Positions 1-8,759 of a DNA stretch of 64,000 nt are shown in pieces. The notes beneath the pieces were generated by a model, which was not told where the DNA came from, searched no databases, and was given only the letters and a program-made list of their open reading frames with translations. Origin of the DNA: Bacteroidota bacterium. Its GTDB lineage: Bacteria; Bacteroidota; Bacteroidia; Chitinophagales; BACL12. How positions within the stretch are numbered: position 1 is the stretch's first letter; every line of letters begins with the position of its first letter. The translations under genes and the position numbers were made by a program. The DNA is taken from the NCBI GenBank assembly GCA_016715425.1, contig JADKAC010000003.1, forward strand, positions 62,001-126,000, in the 5' to 3' direction.

Positions 1-258
1 CATTCGAATTTAAATATATCTTACGGGCCATTTAAGTATCTTTTAAATAATCCGAAAATGCATATCTGGCATCATGCAAAGGAACTGCCTCAGCTTCCTT
101 ACGGCGCTAATTACGGTATTAGTTTAAGTATCTGGGATTATATTTTTAAAACAGATTATATACCTAATGATGGAAGAGATATAGAACTGGGTTTTGAATC
201 CATGGAAAATTTTCCCAAATCTTTTTTAGATCAATCCAAACACGGTTTTAAAAAATAA
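1..258 (+). CDS. Sterol desaturase / fatty acid hydroxylase family protein, 5'-truncated
   Basis: The reading frame is open from the first base of the window, so only the last 85 residues of a longer membrane di-iron hydroxylase are present. A histidine cluster of the HxxHH type is visible (MHIWHHAKELP, around residues 20-30). It is followed by NYG and by a W-D-Y-I-F segment that is typical of the C-terminus of this superfamily, where the motif is usually N-[FY]-G...W-D...F-G-T. Members insert oxygen or a double bond into sterols, fatty acids or carotenoids at the membrane using histidine-bound iron. The substrate cannot be told from this fragment. The next gene starts two bases after the stop, so the two are probably co-transcribed. 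Family assignment is fairly sure; the N-terminal transmembrane part lies outside the window. Confidence 0.8.
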   Translation, partial: HSNLNISYGPFKYLLNNPKMHIWHHAKELPQLPYGANYGISLSIWDYIFKTDYIPNDGRDIELGFESMENFPKSFLDQSKHGFKK

Positions 259-260
259 CA

Positions 261-485
261 ATGAAATTTACTAACAATATTGTATCCATAATAATTGTGT
301 GTTTAGTATTAGGCCTTGCACCCTTTTATCCTGAACCACATTTATGGGGTAAAATAAAATGGATAGCTGGTGGTGCCGTTGGTATGACAACAATGGATTG
401 GATAGATGTGCTTTGGCATGGGTGGCCATTTATACTTTTATTCCGCTGGATATTTTTAAGAATTAAAAGAAAATCACTTGCCTAA
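261..485 (+). CDS. Small conserved membrane protein (74 aa)
   Basis: This short protein has one clear hydrophobic segment at residues 7-22 and a second around residues 53-67, with a Trp-rich middle (WGKIKWIAGG, MDWIDVLWHGW) and a basic tail (RIKRKS). It starts two bases after the stop of the sterol desaturase-like gene, so translation is likely coupled. That suggests an accessory membrane subunit or partner, but this is inference from position only. The 3' end overlaps the convergent VIT-family gene by 12 bases. I do not recognise a named family with a proven function. Confidence 0.6.
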   Translation: MKFTNNIVSIIIVCLVLGLAPFYPEPHLWGKIKWIAGGAVGMTTMDWIDVLWHGWPFILLFRWIFLRIKRKSLA

Positions 486-1190
486 GATTTGTTCTAAAAA
501 TGCCCCTACGAAGTAAGCGAGTATAGCTGCAATAATTCCTAGTAATAATGTTTGCGTCACACTTTTAATTTTACTGGTTTGTGTTACCATAGATTTTAAA
601 TATCCGATACCTATAAATGCAAAAAATGTAAGTACAGATGCGATTGTAAATAAATTGATTTCTACATCTAAAAAAAAGTCAACTACAAAAATTAACAACG
701 GAATTATTCCTACAGAAAAGAAAGAAATAAATGTAGCCAACCCTATCTTGAATGGTGATTTGGAATCGGGAATCATTTCTAATTCTTCCTTCATCATAGT
801 ATCCACCCATCGATCTTTATCTTCTGTAATTTTTTTTACTACATCTTCTAACAATTGACCTTCAAATCCTTTGTTACGATATATTTCTCTTATCTCTTCC
901 ACTTCAGTATGTGGAATATTTTCTATCTCCCAATATTCATTGCGTTCATGTTTATGATATAATTCTTTAGAAGATTTGGCAGAAAGAAAAGCACCAACAC
1001 TCATTGAAAATCCATCGGCAAATAGATTTGCAAATCCTAAAATGATAACTATATTTCCACTTAGACCGGCGCCTGCAGCACCTGCTACAACTGCAAAAGT
1101 GGTGATACTGCCATCAATACCTCCATACACAAATTCAGGAAGATATTTATTCAGATTTTTATTTTCCGGTATATCAAATTTATTTTCCAA
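474..1190 (-). CDS. VIT1/CCC1-family iron/manganese transporter
   Basis: The protein of 238 residues has the VIT family plan. A GGIDGSITTFAVVAG-type first helix (about residues 20-45) is followed by a second helix (FANLFADGFSMSVGAFLSAKS). Then comes a charged Glu-rich cytosolic segment (about 70-140) that in plant VIT1 binds metal ions, and three more hydrophobic helices. Family members move Fe2+ or Mn2+ out of the cytosol. The frame opens with TTG at 1190. An ATG at 1195 lies in another frame and would join if one A were missing from the run just after it, as seems to have happened elsewhere in this window. No ATG is available close by in frame. It is convergent with the small membrane protein gene. 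Confidence 0.85.
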   Translation of the reverse strand: MENKFDIPENKNLNKYLPEFVYGGIDGSITTFAVVAGAAGAGLSGNIVIILGFANLFADGFSMSVGAFLSAKSSKELYHKHERNEYWEIENIPHTEVEEIREIYRNKGFEGQLLEDVVKKITEDKDRWVDTMMKEELEMIPDSKSPFKIGLATFISFFSVGIIPLLIFVVDFFLDVEINLFTIASVLTFFAFIGIGYLKSMVTQTSKIKSVTQTLLLGIIAAILAYFVGAFLEQILGK

Positions 1191-1305
1191 TACATAGTTG
1201 TTTTATCCTTGATGGGCTAAGATAATATAAGAAGAAATATGAAAAGATGATAAATATTTTTTCAATTATTCATCTATTTCCTAAAAGTAAAAGATGTATT
1301 AAAAA

Positions 1306-2223
1306 CTATTTAGTAGAGTGATATCTCTTTTCACGTTTGCGGGTTTGCTTCGGTTGGAAACATCCAAGACCCGGTTTATCTAGAGAAAGGAATCCATCAT
1401 CAGTTCCTGCGATAAAATTTCTGCTGAGAGTAAGACCGAAGAACATATACCAATCAGTTCGGGTAGGATCACCTCTGAAATCATTTTCATCAAAATCCAT
1501 AGGTTCTGTTTTCAGAAATTCGCCGGAGCGATTAGAAAGATTATACGCAGTAATACCGTTTTCTTCAATCATAACATTTCTGCTCACATAGGTACGACTC
1601 ACATCATCTAAGTAATCAGTAAATGTAAATCTTGCCCCATATTCTAAACCCAGATTCCATCTCTCAGAGAAAGCCCATTTTACACCTGCACCAAAAGGAA
1701 TTGCAAAAGCATAGAGGTCATATTTTTCTCTGTAGTCAAATGAGTTGATACCCTGACCTTCTGTTCCTAAGGGTTGTAGTTCATACCATTCTCCTTTATA
1801 AAAAGCTCTTGGGTTAAAATGAAAACCACCAACACCTGCATATAAATAAGGTGAAAAAGGTCTGCGTAATTCTTTAGGATATAAACCGGGGAAATTGTAT
1901 TCAAATGATAAACCCACTTCTGTTACAGAAGAAGTAAAACTTAAGTTACGCAACTTTTGATCTGAGCGGTTTGAATTTGCATCTGCACCGGAAACTTCAC
2001 CGTGATATAAATTCAGCTTAATACCTGCATTCATATTCATATTCCATTTAACGAAACCACCAAAAGCCGGATGTGACTCACTCATCACCACATAGTCTCT
2101 AGTAAGATCGCCGTAATAGTTGGAAACTCCACCAAAAACTCCTACTTCAATCCATTGTATTGGAGCTTGAGCCTGCGATAAAGTGCCGATGGAAATTAAA
2201 ATAGCAAGTAAACTTGTGCGCAT
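1306..2223 (-). CDS. DUF6089-family outer-membrane beta-barrel protein
   Basis: This 305-residue protein has an N-terminal Sec signal peptide (MRTSLLAILISIGTLSQAQA). It continues with the DUF6089 pattern: E-(V/L)-G-x-F-G-G-x-x-x-Y-x-G-D-L near the mature N-terminus, a HPAFGG turn, alternating aromatic/polar strands, and a conserved central LQPLGTEGQG motif. It ends with a long basic linker and KR-rich tail. Members are Bacteroidota outer-membrane or periplasmic barrel proteins of unknown function. The downstream-facing neighbour at 2312-3211 is a clear paralogue sharing LQPLGTEGQG and the FTDYLDD(V/L)S strand. The ATG at 2223 is directly followed by the signal peptide, which fixes the start. 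Confidence 0.8.
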   Translation of the reverse strand: MRTSLLAILISIGTLSQAQAPIQWIEVGVFGGVSNYYGDLTRDYVVMSESHPAFGGFVKWNMNMNAGIKLNLYHGEVSGADANSNRSDQKLRNLSFTSSVTEVGLSFEYNFPGLYPKELRRPFSPYLYAGVGGFHFNPRAFYKGEWYELQPLGTEGQGINSFDYREKYDLYAFAIPFGAGVKWAFSERWNLGLEYGARFTFTDYLDDVSRTYVSRNVMIEENGITAYNLSNRSGEFLKTEPMDFDENDFRGDPTRTDWYMFFGLTLSRNFIAGTDDGFLSLDKPGLGCFQPKQTRKREKRYHSTK

Positions 2224-2311
2224 ACCGATAGTTTGTTAATTACAAATATAAGAGATTAGCTTAAAATGAAAAATCTTCCTCGAAACGTTTGGCTTTAAAT
2301 TGACAAACGTA

Positions 2312-3211
2312 TTATTTCATCATTTTCTTATCCCACAAACCGCTTTTCTGTTTTTTAGATGGTTCTCCGGGACAATCCACTTGCCTTGATGCAGAGTTTT
2401 TACCTACTCCAATAAGATTGTATGATATAGTAAAGCCAGTAAAAATATAATAATCAGTAACTGACGAGCTGCCTCTTTTTTGATCATTTCCAAAATCTGC
2501 ATTAGCTGATCCCAAATATTCCCCAGTTCTATTGGACAGTGCATAAGCCAATTCGCCATTTTCATTGGTAAGAATATCGGCATCCACATAAGTCTTACTT
2601 AAATCATCGAGATAGTCAGTAAATGTTTTTCTAAAAGTAACTTCAAAAGCAAGATTCCAATTGTAGGAGAGATTATATTTTACCCCAACACCAAACGGAA
2701 TGGAAATCTGATTTAATGCATAAGGTTCTCTATCAGGAAATGCGGAAGTGCCCTGCCCTTCTGTCCCTAATGGTTGCAAATCATATACGCTGCCCATATA
2801 TTCTGCGGTTGGATTGAAATGAAACCAATTTATACCCAAACTAATAAATGGTGAAAAGCGCATATCGCCGGGAATGTAGCCCGGAAAATAAAATTCACCT
2901 ACTACTCCTGCTTCTATAATATTCGATTCGAAACTGAGATTGCGTCTTTTAAATCCCTCTTCGTCAGAGTTTGAATCATGACCGGAAATAGTACCAAACT
3001 TTGATTGTACTGATAGACTAAAATATCGGTTAAAGTGAACTCCTGCATATATTCCTGCTGCCGGATGAAATTCATTCCAATAAATCAATTGATGACTGAG
3101 ATCTCCATTATAAAAAGATGCTCCACCAAACAGACCTAATTCAACATACTGCGCATTTGCATTATAGAGAGTGGAAAATCCAAGAAAAATGATAAGGGCA
3201 ATTTTGCGCAT
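2312..3211 (-). CDS. DUF6089-family outer-membrane beta-barrel protein (paralogue)
   Basis: The protein is a paralogue of the neighbouring 1306-2223 product. Both have E-L-G-L-F-G-G near the mature N-terminus, the LQPLGTEGQG motif, and a T-D-Y-L-D-D-L-S-K-T-Y strand followed by NENG and LSNRTGE. I place the start at 3211 (MRKIALIIF...), 299 residues. That gives a normal signal peptide ending in NAQ, whereas an upstream in-frame ATG at 3271 overlaps the likely -7 promoter box at 3269-3276. Tandem duplication followed by divergence is the simplest history. The function is unknown; a surface or envelope barrel role is inferred from the family. Confidence 0.8.
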   Translation of the reverse strand: MRKIALIIFLGFSTLYNANAQYVELGLFGGASFYNGDLSHQLIYWNEFHPAAGIYAGVHFNRYFSLSVQSKFGTISGHDSNSDEEGFKRRNLSFESNIIEAGVVGEFYFPGYIPGDMRFSPFISLGINWFHFNPTAEYMGSVYDLQPLGTEGQGTSAFPDREPYALNQISIPFGVGVKYNLSYNWNLAFEVTFRKTFTDYLDDLSKTYVDADILTNENGELAYALSNRTGEYLGSANADFGNDQKRGSSSVTDYYIFTGFTISYNLIGVGKNSASRQVDCPGEPSKKQKSGLWDKKMMK

Positions 3212-3268
3212 AAAAACTATTTTAGGAAATAAAACGCCTGAATAAAATAAATGGTATTTCAGGTAATT

Positions 3269-3276
3269 CAAAGATA
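3269..3276 (-). promoter_or_regulatory. Bacteroidota -7 box for the DUF6089 gene at 2312-3211
   Basis: The minus strand reads TATCTTTG, an exact match to the Bacteroidota sigma-ABfr -7 consensus TAnnTTTG, about 60 bases before the chosen ATG. No convincing TTTG -33 element was found at the usual distance. Confidence 0.4.
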
Positions 3277-3395
3277 CAGTAACATCTTGTGCTAGAATAT
3301 GTTTATTCTGATTTGAAAAAATGTAGTAAAAGTGTATTGTAGAATTATGTGTTGTTGCAGTTAATTAGTAACGATGTATTGCAAATACAGAAATG

Positions 3396-3403
3396 TATTT
3401 TTG
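3396..3403 (+). promoter_or_regulatory. Bacteroidota -7 box for the TM2-domain gene
   Basis: TATTTTTG matches TAnnTTTG and lies 21 bases before the ATG at 3424. An upstream TTG at 3379-3381 could be the -33 element, although its spacing is short. The position argues that translation begins at 3424 and not at an earlier in-frame codon. Confidence 0.4.
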
Positions 3404-3423
3404 CAAATACAGATTATATAGTA

Positions 3424-4125
3424 ATGAAGTCAAAAACAATTACAGCAATCATTTCATTTTTAGCAGGTACCACCGGTGCACACAGATTTTATTTAGGGCA
3501 AAATCGTTTGGGTTGGTATTTTCTTTTATTTTTTTTCGTGCTATTTCCTGCGGCAATCTGGTATAGCAAAATGTATCATGTTGCTAATCATTACATGTTA
3601 AATACAATTTGGATTGCATTAATTTGTATCACACACATAGTTGAAGCAATTCGTTTTGGTATAATGCGTAATGAAAAATTTGATGCGCAAAATAAATCTA
3701 CCGGAGCTACTTTACCACTTACAGTTTCATCAATCATTTTTGCAATAGCTGCAATTTATGGATTTAGTTATTTAACAAAAACCACAGGAACAATAAATAT
3801 TGAAACTGCAAATACAGTTTACAAAATCAGCTCCGTAGAATTATCTACTGCTTATAATACAGATGAAAAATCATACATGGAAAAGTATCACGGAAGAGTG
3901 TTGGAAGTTTCGGGCAGAGTGCAATCTTTTGGTGAAGATTTCGAGAAAGGAACTTATCTTACATTACAACCTGCAGATGGAAGCCCGGCAGATGTAAATT
4001 GCTATTTAAATAATGAATACATGAAAAATCTTTCTGAAATTGCTACTGGTGATAGTATAATAATTAAAGGAGTATGCAACAGAAGATTTTTGGATAATTG
4101 CAAAATAATTACTGTTGTTAAATAA
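3424..4125 (+). CDS. TM2-domain protein with C-terminal OB-fold (tRNA_anti-like)
   Basis: The N-terminal 80 residues form a TM2 domain: a short hydrophobic start, the hallmark TGAHRFYLGQNRLGWY loop, then two further hydrophobic segments. Another transmembrane helix follows at about residues 100-120. The C-terminal 95 residues (SVELSTAYNTDEK... to the end) look like the OB-fold domain often called tRNA_anti-like, with GRVLEVSGRVQSF and GDSIIIKGVCN strands. OB folds of this type are found in Bacteroidota envelope proteins and their ligand is not known. The start at 3424 gives 233 residues and follows a -7 box. Function unknown; both domain calls are by pattern. Confidence 0.7.
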   Translation: MKSKTITAIISFLAGTTGAHRFYLGQNRLGWYFLLFFFVLFPAAIWYSKMYHVANHYMLNTIWIALICITHIVEAIRFGIMRNEKFDAQNKSTGATLPLTVSSIIFAIAAIYGFSYLTKTTGTINIETANTVYKISSVELSTAYNTDEKSYMEKYHGRVLEVSGRVQSFGEDFEKGTYLTLQPADGSPADVNCYLNNEYMKNLSEIATGDSIIIKGVCNRRFLDNCKIITVVK

Positions 4126-4171
4126 CAGTTACATCAATTTATAATCAATAGAATTAACAAGAAAGAACAGA

Positions 4172-4801
4172 ATGGAATTATCATCTAAACTCATGCAGGA
4201 AGCCGTAGATGCATTTTCTAGAATGCCGGGTATTGGAAAAAAAACTGCCTTACGTTTAGTATTATTTTTAATGCAACAGGAAGAAAGAGAAGTAAAAAAA
4301 ATTACGGATGCTATTATCGCATTAAAAGAAGGTATTCGGTTTTGCGAGAGATGTAATAACATTGCCGATAATAAATTATGCAGTATATGCAGCAATCCTT
4401 CCCGTGATCATAGTGCTGTTTGTGTAGTAGGTAATTTGCGTGATTTAATTGCAATAGAAAGCACACATCAATACAAAGGTGAATATCATATTTTAGGTGG
4501 CGTAATTTCTCCTGTGGAAGGAATTGGCCCTGAAAACTTGCAGATAGAAACATTAATACAAAAATCAAATTCAGGTGATGTCAATGAAATAATTATGGCA
4601 TTAAATCCAACCATAGAAGGTGATACGACTATTTATTATATTTCAAAAAAAATACGTGAGATAAATCCTGAAATGCGCATTACCACTATGGCAAGAGGAA
4701 TTGCTTTTGGTGGTGAATTGGAATATACGGATGAAGTTACTATTGCACGTTCGCTTGCCACTCGTATTCCTTACGATAGTTATCAGAGTAAAAACGACTG
4801 A
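4172..4801 (+). CDS. recR: Recombination mediator RecR
   Basis: RecR works with RecO (and RecF) to load RecA on SSB-coated single-stranded DNA during gap repair. The 209-residue protein shows the family order. An N-terminal helix-hairpin-helix (FSRMPGIGKKTALRLVLFLM) is followed by a four-cysteine zinc finger (CERC at about residue 54 and CSIC at about 67), a TOPRIM domain with CVVGNLRDLIAIE and YHILGGVISP, and the C-terminal R-G-I-A-F-G-G-E-L-E-Y motif. Length is normal for the family. Its stop codon shares one base with the ATG of the following glycosyltransferase gene, so the two are translationally coupled although not obviously related in function. Confidence 0.95.
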   Translation: MELSSKLMQEAVDAFSRMPGIGKKTALRLVLFLMQQEEREVKKITDAIIALKEGIRFCERCNNIADNKLCSICSNPSRDHSAVCVVGNLRDLIAIESTHQYKGEYHILGGVISPVEGIGPENLQIETLIQKSNSGDVNEIIMALNPTIEGDTTIYYISKKIREINPEMRITTMARGIAFGGELEYTDEVTIARSLATRIPYDSYQSKND

Positions 4802-6765
4802 TGGATTTAAGTATCATAATCGTCAATTACAATGTAAAATATTTCCTGGAACAGGCAATTGCATCTGCATTGCGTGCTATTCAAAATTTACAAGTGGAAA
4901 TAATTGTAGTGGATAATAATTCAACAGATGGCAGTGTTGAATTTATCCATCAAAAATTCCCTGAAATACAATTGATAGCCAATAAAAATAATGTCGGTTT
5001 TTCAACTGCAAATAACCAAGGTATTCATGCTTCTAAAGGTCGCTATGTATTGTTATTAAATCCGGATACCGTTGTACCGGAAGATACTTTTCAAAAATGC
5101 ATTCACTTTATGGATCAACATCCGGAGGCAGGTGCATTAGGTGTAAAAATGTTAGATGGTACAGGCACTTATTTACCTGAATCAAAACGTGGATTTCCCA
5201 ATCCTGAAGTGGCATTTTACAAAGCATTCGGGCTCGCCGCACTATTTCCAAAATCCAAAGTGTTCGGAAAATATCATTTAGGTTATCTTGATAAAAACAC
5301 TATTGATGAAGTGGATGTATTAGCTGGTGCATTTATGTTAATCCGCAAAGAAACTTTAGATAAAACAGGTTTGCTGGATGAAACATTTTTTATGTATGGA
5401 GAAGATATTGACCTGTCCTATAGAATTGTAAAAGCAGGATACAAAAATTATTATTTTCCAGATGCACCCATTATTCATTACAAAGGGGAAAGCACAAAAA
5501 AAGGCAGTCTGAATTATGTGCGCATGTTTTATAATGCCATGAAAATATTTGCACGTAAACATTTCTCCGGAAGCAATGCAGGCGCTTTTATTTTTCTGAT
5601 TAATGTGGCTATTTATTTTCGTGCTGCAATAGCTTTGGTGGTTCGATTCACAAGAAAAATTGCAATACCATTATTAGACGTGATAATTATCTTCATCGGC
5701 ATGTTGCTGATAAAAGAATATTGGGAATATTATGTGCGATATATTGATGGTGGAAAATATCCTCCCGGATATGTTTATATAAATATTCCAATTTATATTT
5801 TTTGTTGGATAATCGCCTTATACTTTAGCGGCGCTTACGACAAATCCACAAATACAATTAAAATAATCAGAGGCGTATTTTGGGGAACCATACTTATTTC
5901 TGCCATCTATGGATTCTTTCCAGAGCACTTACGTTTTTCAAGAGGAATGATATTAGCCGGCGTTGCATGGACCACATTTATATTAATCAGTGAAAGATAT
6001 TTATTGCATTTTATTAAAAATAAAAATCTGCGGTTTGGTGAAGACACCGAAAAAAACATTATCATTTTTGGAGAAGTGGAAGAGGCTCACAGAATAGAGA
6101 TATTATTACAGAAACTTCATTTGAAAAAACATATTATCGGAATCATTACAAAACAAAAAACCAATGGAGAAAATATTCTGGGCAGCGAATCGCAGCTTCC
6201 ACAACTCGTCTCCATTTTTCAATGTAATGAATTAATATTTTGTGCAAAAGATATTTCGTACAAAGAAATTTTACATCACATGATTACGCTTGGCAATACG
6301 CTGAATTATAAAATTATTGGCAACGGTAACGAAAGTTTTGTAGGCAGCAATTCTAAAAATGCCGCTGGAGAACTCTATAGTTTGGAAGATGAATTTGCTA
6401 TTGCCCGACCTGAAAATAAACGCAGCAAAAGATTATTTAATATACTTTTCTCATTCCTTCTATTAGCAACATTTCCTCTGCAATTTATATTTGTAAGAAA
6501 TAAATTAGGTTTAATAAAAAATATATTCTTTGTACTTTTTAATAACAAAACATGGGTTGGTTATGCAATACAGGATGCACAAATAAAAAAATTACCGCAT
6601 TTAAAAACAGCAGTGATTTCTGTGTTAGGAAAATATCAATCGGGAGCTATTGATGAAAAGACAATTCATCGCATTAATGCATTGTATGCTACCAATTACA
6701 AATTAGGTTTTGATATTGATGTAATTATTAATTCTTATAAAGATTTAGGAAACACTCTTCATTAA
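4801..6765 (+). CDS. GT2 glycosyltransferase fused to a degenerate sugar-transferase-like membrane module
   Basis: Residues 1-240 are a GT-A family 2 glycosyltransferase: SIIIVNYN start, VVDNNSTDGS, NVGFSTANNQG, LLLNPDTV as the metal-binding acidic motif, and FMYGEDIDLSYR as the acceptor-side ED motif. From about residue 265 there are five to six hydrophobic helices, then a Rossmann-like segment (NIIIFGEVEEAHRI). The final 110 residues resemble the ends of polyprenyl-phosphate sugar-1-phosphate transferases (LFNILFSFLLLATFPL, and NYKLGFDIDVIINSY). That C-terminal part lacks the catalytic KFRSM and DE motifs, so it is probably inactive as a phosphoglycosyltransferase. The enzyme likely adds a sugar to a membrane-linked glycan. 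Coupled to recR by a one-base overlap. Confidence 0.8.
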   Translation: MDLSIIIVNYNVKYFLEQAIASALRAIQNLQVEIIVVDNNSTDGSVEFIHQKFPEIQLIANKNNVGFSTANNQGIHASKGRYVLLLNPDTVVPEDTFQKCIHFMDQHPEAGALGVKMLDGTGTYLPESKRGFPNPEVAFYKAFGLAALFPKSKVFGKYHLGYLDKNTIDEVDVLAGAFMLIRKETLDKTGLLDETFFMYGEDIDLSYRIVKAGYKNYYFPDAPIIHYKGESTKKGSLNYVRMFYNAMKIFARKHFSGSNAGAFIFLINVAIYFRAAIALVVRFTRKIAIPLLDVIIIFIGMLLIKEYWEYYVRYIDGGKYPPGYVYINIPIYIFCWIIALYFSGAYDKSTNTIKIIRGVFWGTILISAIYGFFPEHLRFSRGMILAGVAWTTFILISERYLLHFIKNKNLRFGEDTEKNIIIFGEVEEAHRIEILLQKLHLKKHIIGIITKQKTNGENILGSESQLPQLVSIFQCNELIFCAKDISYKEILHHMITLGNTLNYKIIGNGNESFVGSNSKNAAGELYSLEDEFAIARPENKRSKRLFNILFSFLLLATFPLQFIFVRNKLGLIKNIFFVLFNNKTWVGYAIQDAQIKKLPHLKTAVISVLGKYQSGAIDEKTIHRINALYATNYKLGFDIDVIINSYKDLGNTLH

Positions 6766-6834
6766 ACCTTTCCATTTCATTTATTCGCATTGAATTCTTT
6801 TAAACCTTCTATTTTTACATTTCAATTTTAGTGC

Positions 6835-8619
6835 ATGAAAAGCAAAACATTTTACAGAACAAATAATTGTGGTGAATTAAGATCTGAAAATATCGGATCA
6901 ACAGTAACACTTGTCGGATGGGTAAATCGGGGTAGAGATTTAGGAGGATTAACCTTTATTGATTTGCGTGACCGCTATGGAATTACTCAATTGGTTTTCA
7001 ATATGGATACCAATGCAGAATTATGTGCTGTTGCAAGAAAATTAGGTCGTGAATACGTTATTCAAATTACAGGTGTAGTTGCGGAGCGCAGCAATAAAAA
7101 TAACAATATTCCCACAGGTAATATTGAAATTTTGGTAAATACATTAGAAGTTTTAAATGCAAGTGAACTCCCTCCATTCACTATGGAAGATGAAACAGAT
7201 GGCGGCGAAGAATTGCGTATGAAATATCGTTATCTGGATTTAAGACGACCACAAATGCAACGCAGAATTATGTTGCGGGCAAAGATGGTAAAAGCAGTAC
7301 GTGAATATTTGGACAACAATGATTTTATAGAAATTGAAACACCGAATTTAATTAAATCCACTCCGGAAGGCGCAAGAGATTTTATTGTGCCCAGTCGTTT
7401 GCAGCCGGGTTTATTTTATGCGTTACCACAATCACCACAAATAATAAAACAATTATTGATGGTGGCGGGAATGGATAGATATTATCAGATTGCAAGATGT
7501 TTTCGTGATGAAGATTTACGTGGCGACAGACAACCTGAATTTTCACAAATAGATTGTGAAATGAGTTTTGTTACTCAGGAAGATATTTGGGAAATGTTTG
7601 AAGGCATGACGAAACATGTATTTCAAAAAACAAAAAATATTACACTGCCGGATTTTATGCGTTTGCCATATTTAGATGCAATAAAATTTTATGGAACAGA
7701 TAAACCGGATTTAAGATTTGATTGTAAAATCACCGAGCTAAATACTGTTGCAGGAAATTCTGAATTTATGGTATTTAATAAAGTACTTGATAATAAAGGT
7801 TTAATTGCATGCATCAATGCAAAAGGATGTAGTGAATATTCCCGCAAACAAATTGATGAACTCACCGAATTTGTGAAAGCACCGCATCGTGGTGCTGGAG
7901 GTTTAATTTATATCCGCTTTGGAAAAGATGGCACTATCAAATCATCCGTAGATAAATTTTTTAATCAAGAGCAATTAAAAGAAATTGGCAAAACATGTAA
8001 TGCAGAAAATGGAGATTTGATTTTAATAGTTGCCGATAAAATAAAAACTACCAGAAAAGTATTGGGTGAATTGCGATTAGAAATTGCCAAACGTGAAAGC
8101 TGGATTGATAAAAATGCATGGAGTGTTTTTTGGGTAGTGGATATGCCATTGTTTGAGCCGGATGAAAATACAGGTGAACCTATTTTTGCACATCATCCAT
8201 TTTGTGCAATGCATCCCGATGATGTGCAATTTCTGGATAGCGATCCATTGCGTATTCGTGCACAATCGTATGATATGGTGATGAATGGCAATGAAATATT
8301 AAGCGGCAGTATTCGTATTCACAATAAAGAATTGCAGGAAAAAATATTTACCATTTTAGGTTTTTCAGATGAAGAAAAAGAAAAGCGTTTTGGGTTTATG
8401 GTTAATGCGTTTAAATATGGTGCGCCTCCACATGGTGGTTGTGCTTTTGGTTTAGACCGTTGGGTGATGTTAATGGCAGGTGGTGAAACTATCCGTGATG
8501 TAATTCCATTTCCAAAAAATAATGCTGGCAGAGATTTGATGATGGATGCACCTGGTGAAGTAGATTCTACTCAACTGATTATGGTAGGTATTCAATTAAG
8601 TGAGAAAGAAGAAAAATAA
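6835..8619 (+). CDS. aspS: Aspartate--tRNA ligase
   Basis: Class II aminoacyl-tRNA synthetase that charges tRNA-Asp (or also tRNA-Asn if non-discriminating). The 594 residues show the bacterial AspRS architecture. An N-terminal OB anticodon-binding domain (VGWVNRGRDLGGLTFIDLRDRYG) leads to motif 1 around FIEIETPNLIKSTPEGARDF, motif 2 (RCFRDEDLRGDRQPEFSQID), a bacterial GAD insertion in the middle (residues about 290-420), and motif 3 (GGCAFGLDRWVMLMAGG) near the end. Length and motif spacing are normal and no catalytic residue is missing. It stands alone with no close upstream partner; the ATG at 6835 immediately precedes the conserved N-terminus. Confidence 0.97.
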   Translation: MKSKTFYRTNNCGELRSENIGSTVTLVGWVNRGRDLGGLTFIDLRDRYGITQLVFNMDTNAELCAVARKLGREYVIQITGVVAERSNKNNNIPTGNIEILVNTLEVLNASELPPFTMEDETDGGEELRMKYRYLDLRRPQMQRRIMLRAKMVKAVREYLDNNDFIEIETPNLIKSTPEGARDFIVPSRLQPGLFYALPQSPQIIKQLLMVAGMDRYYQIARCFRDEDLRGDRQPEFSQIDCEMSFVTQEDIWEMFEGMTKHVFQKTKNITLPDFMRLPYLDAIKFYGTDKPDLRFDCKITELNTVAGNSEFMVFNKVLDNKGLIACINAKGCSEYSRKQIDELTEFVKAPHRGAGGLIYIRFGKDGTIKSSVDKFFNQEQLKEIGKTCNAENGDLILIVADKIKTTRKVLGELRLEIAKRESWIDKNAWSVFWVVDMPLFEPDENTGEPIFAHHPFCAMHPDDVQFLDSDPLRIRAQSYDMVMNGNEILSGSIRIHNKELQEKIFTILGFSDEEKEKRFGFMVNAFKYGAPPHGGCAFGLDRWVMLMAGGETIRDVIPFPKNNAGRDLMMDAPGEVDSTQLIMVGIQLSEKEEK

Positions 8620-8759
8620 TTATCTCACAATAAATATTTCAACGCTAATTAATTTTTAAATAATGCCTGATTATCACATTCGTGTAAAAGGCATATGTTT
8701 TTTGAAAGGGTTGCCTTTAAAAACAGTAATTTTATTAGTTCGAACAATCGGCGTTACAA

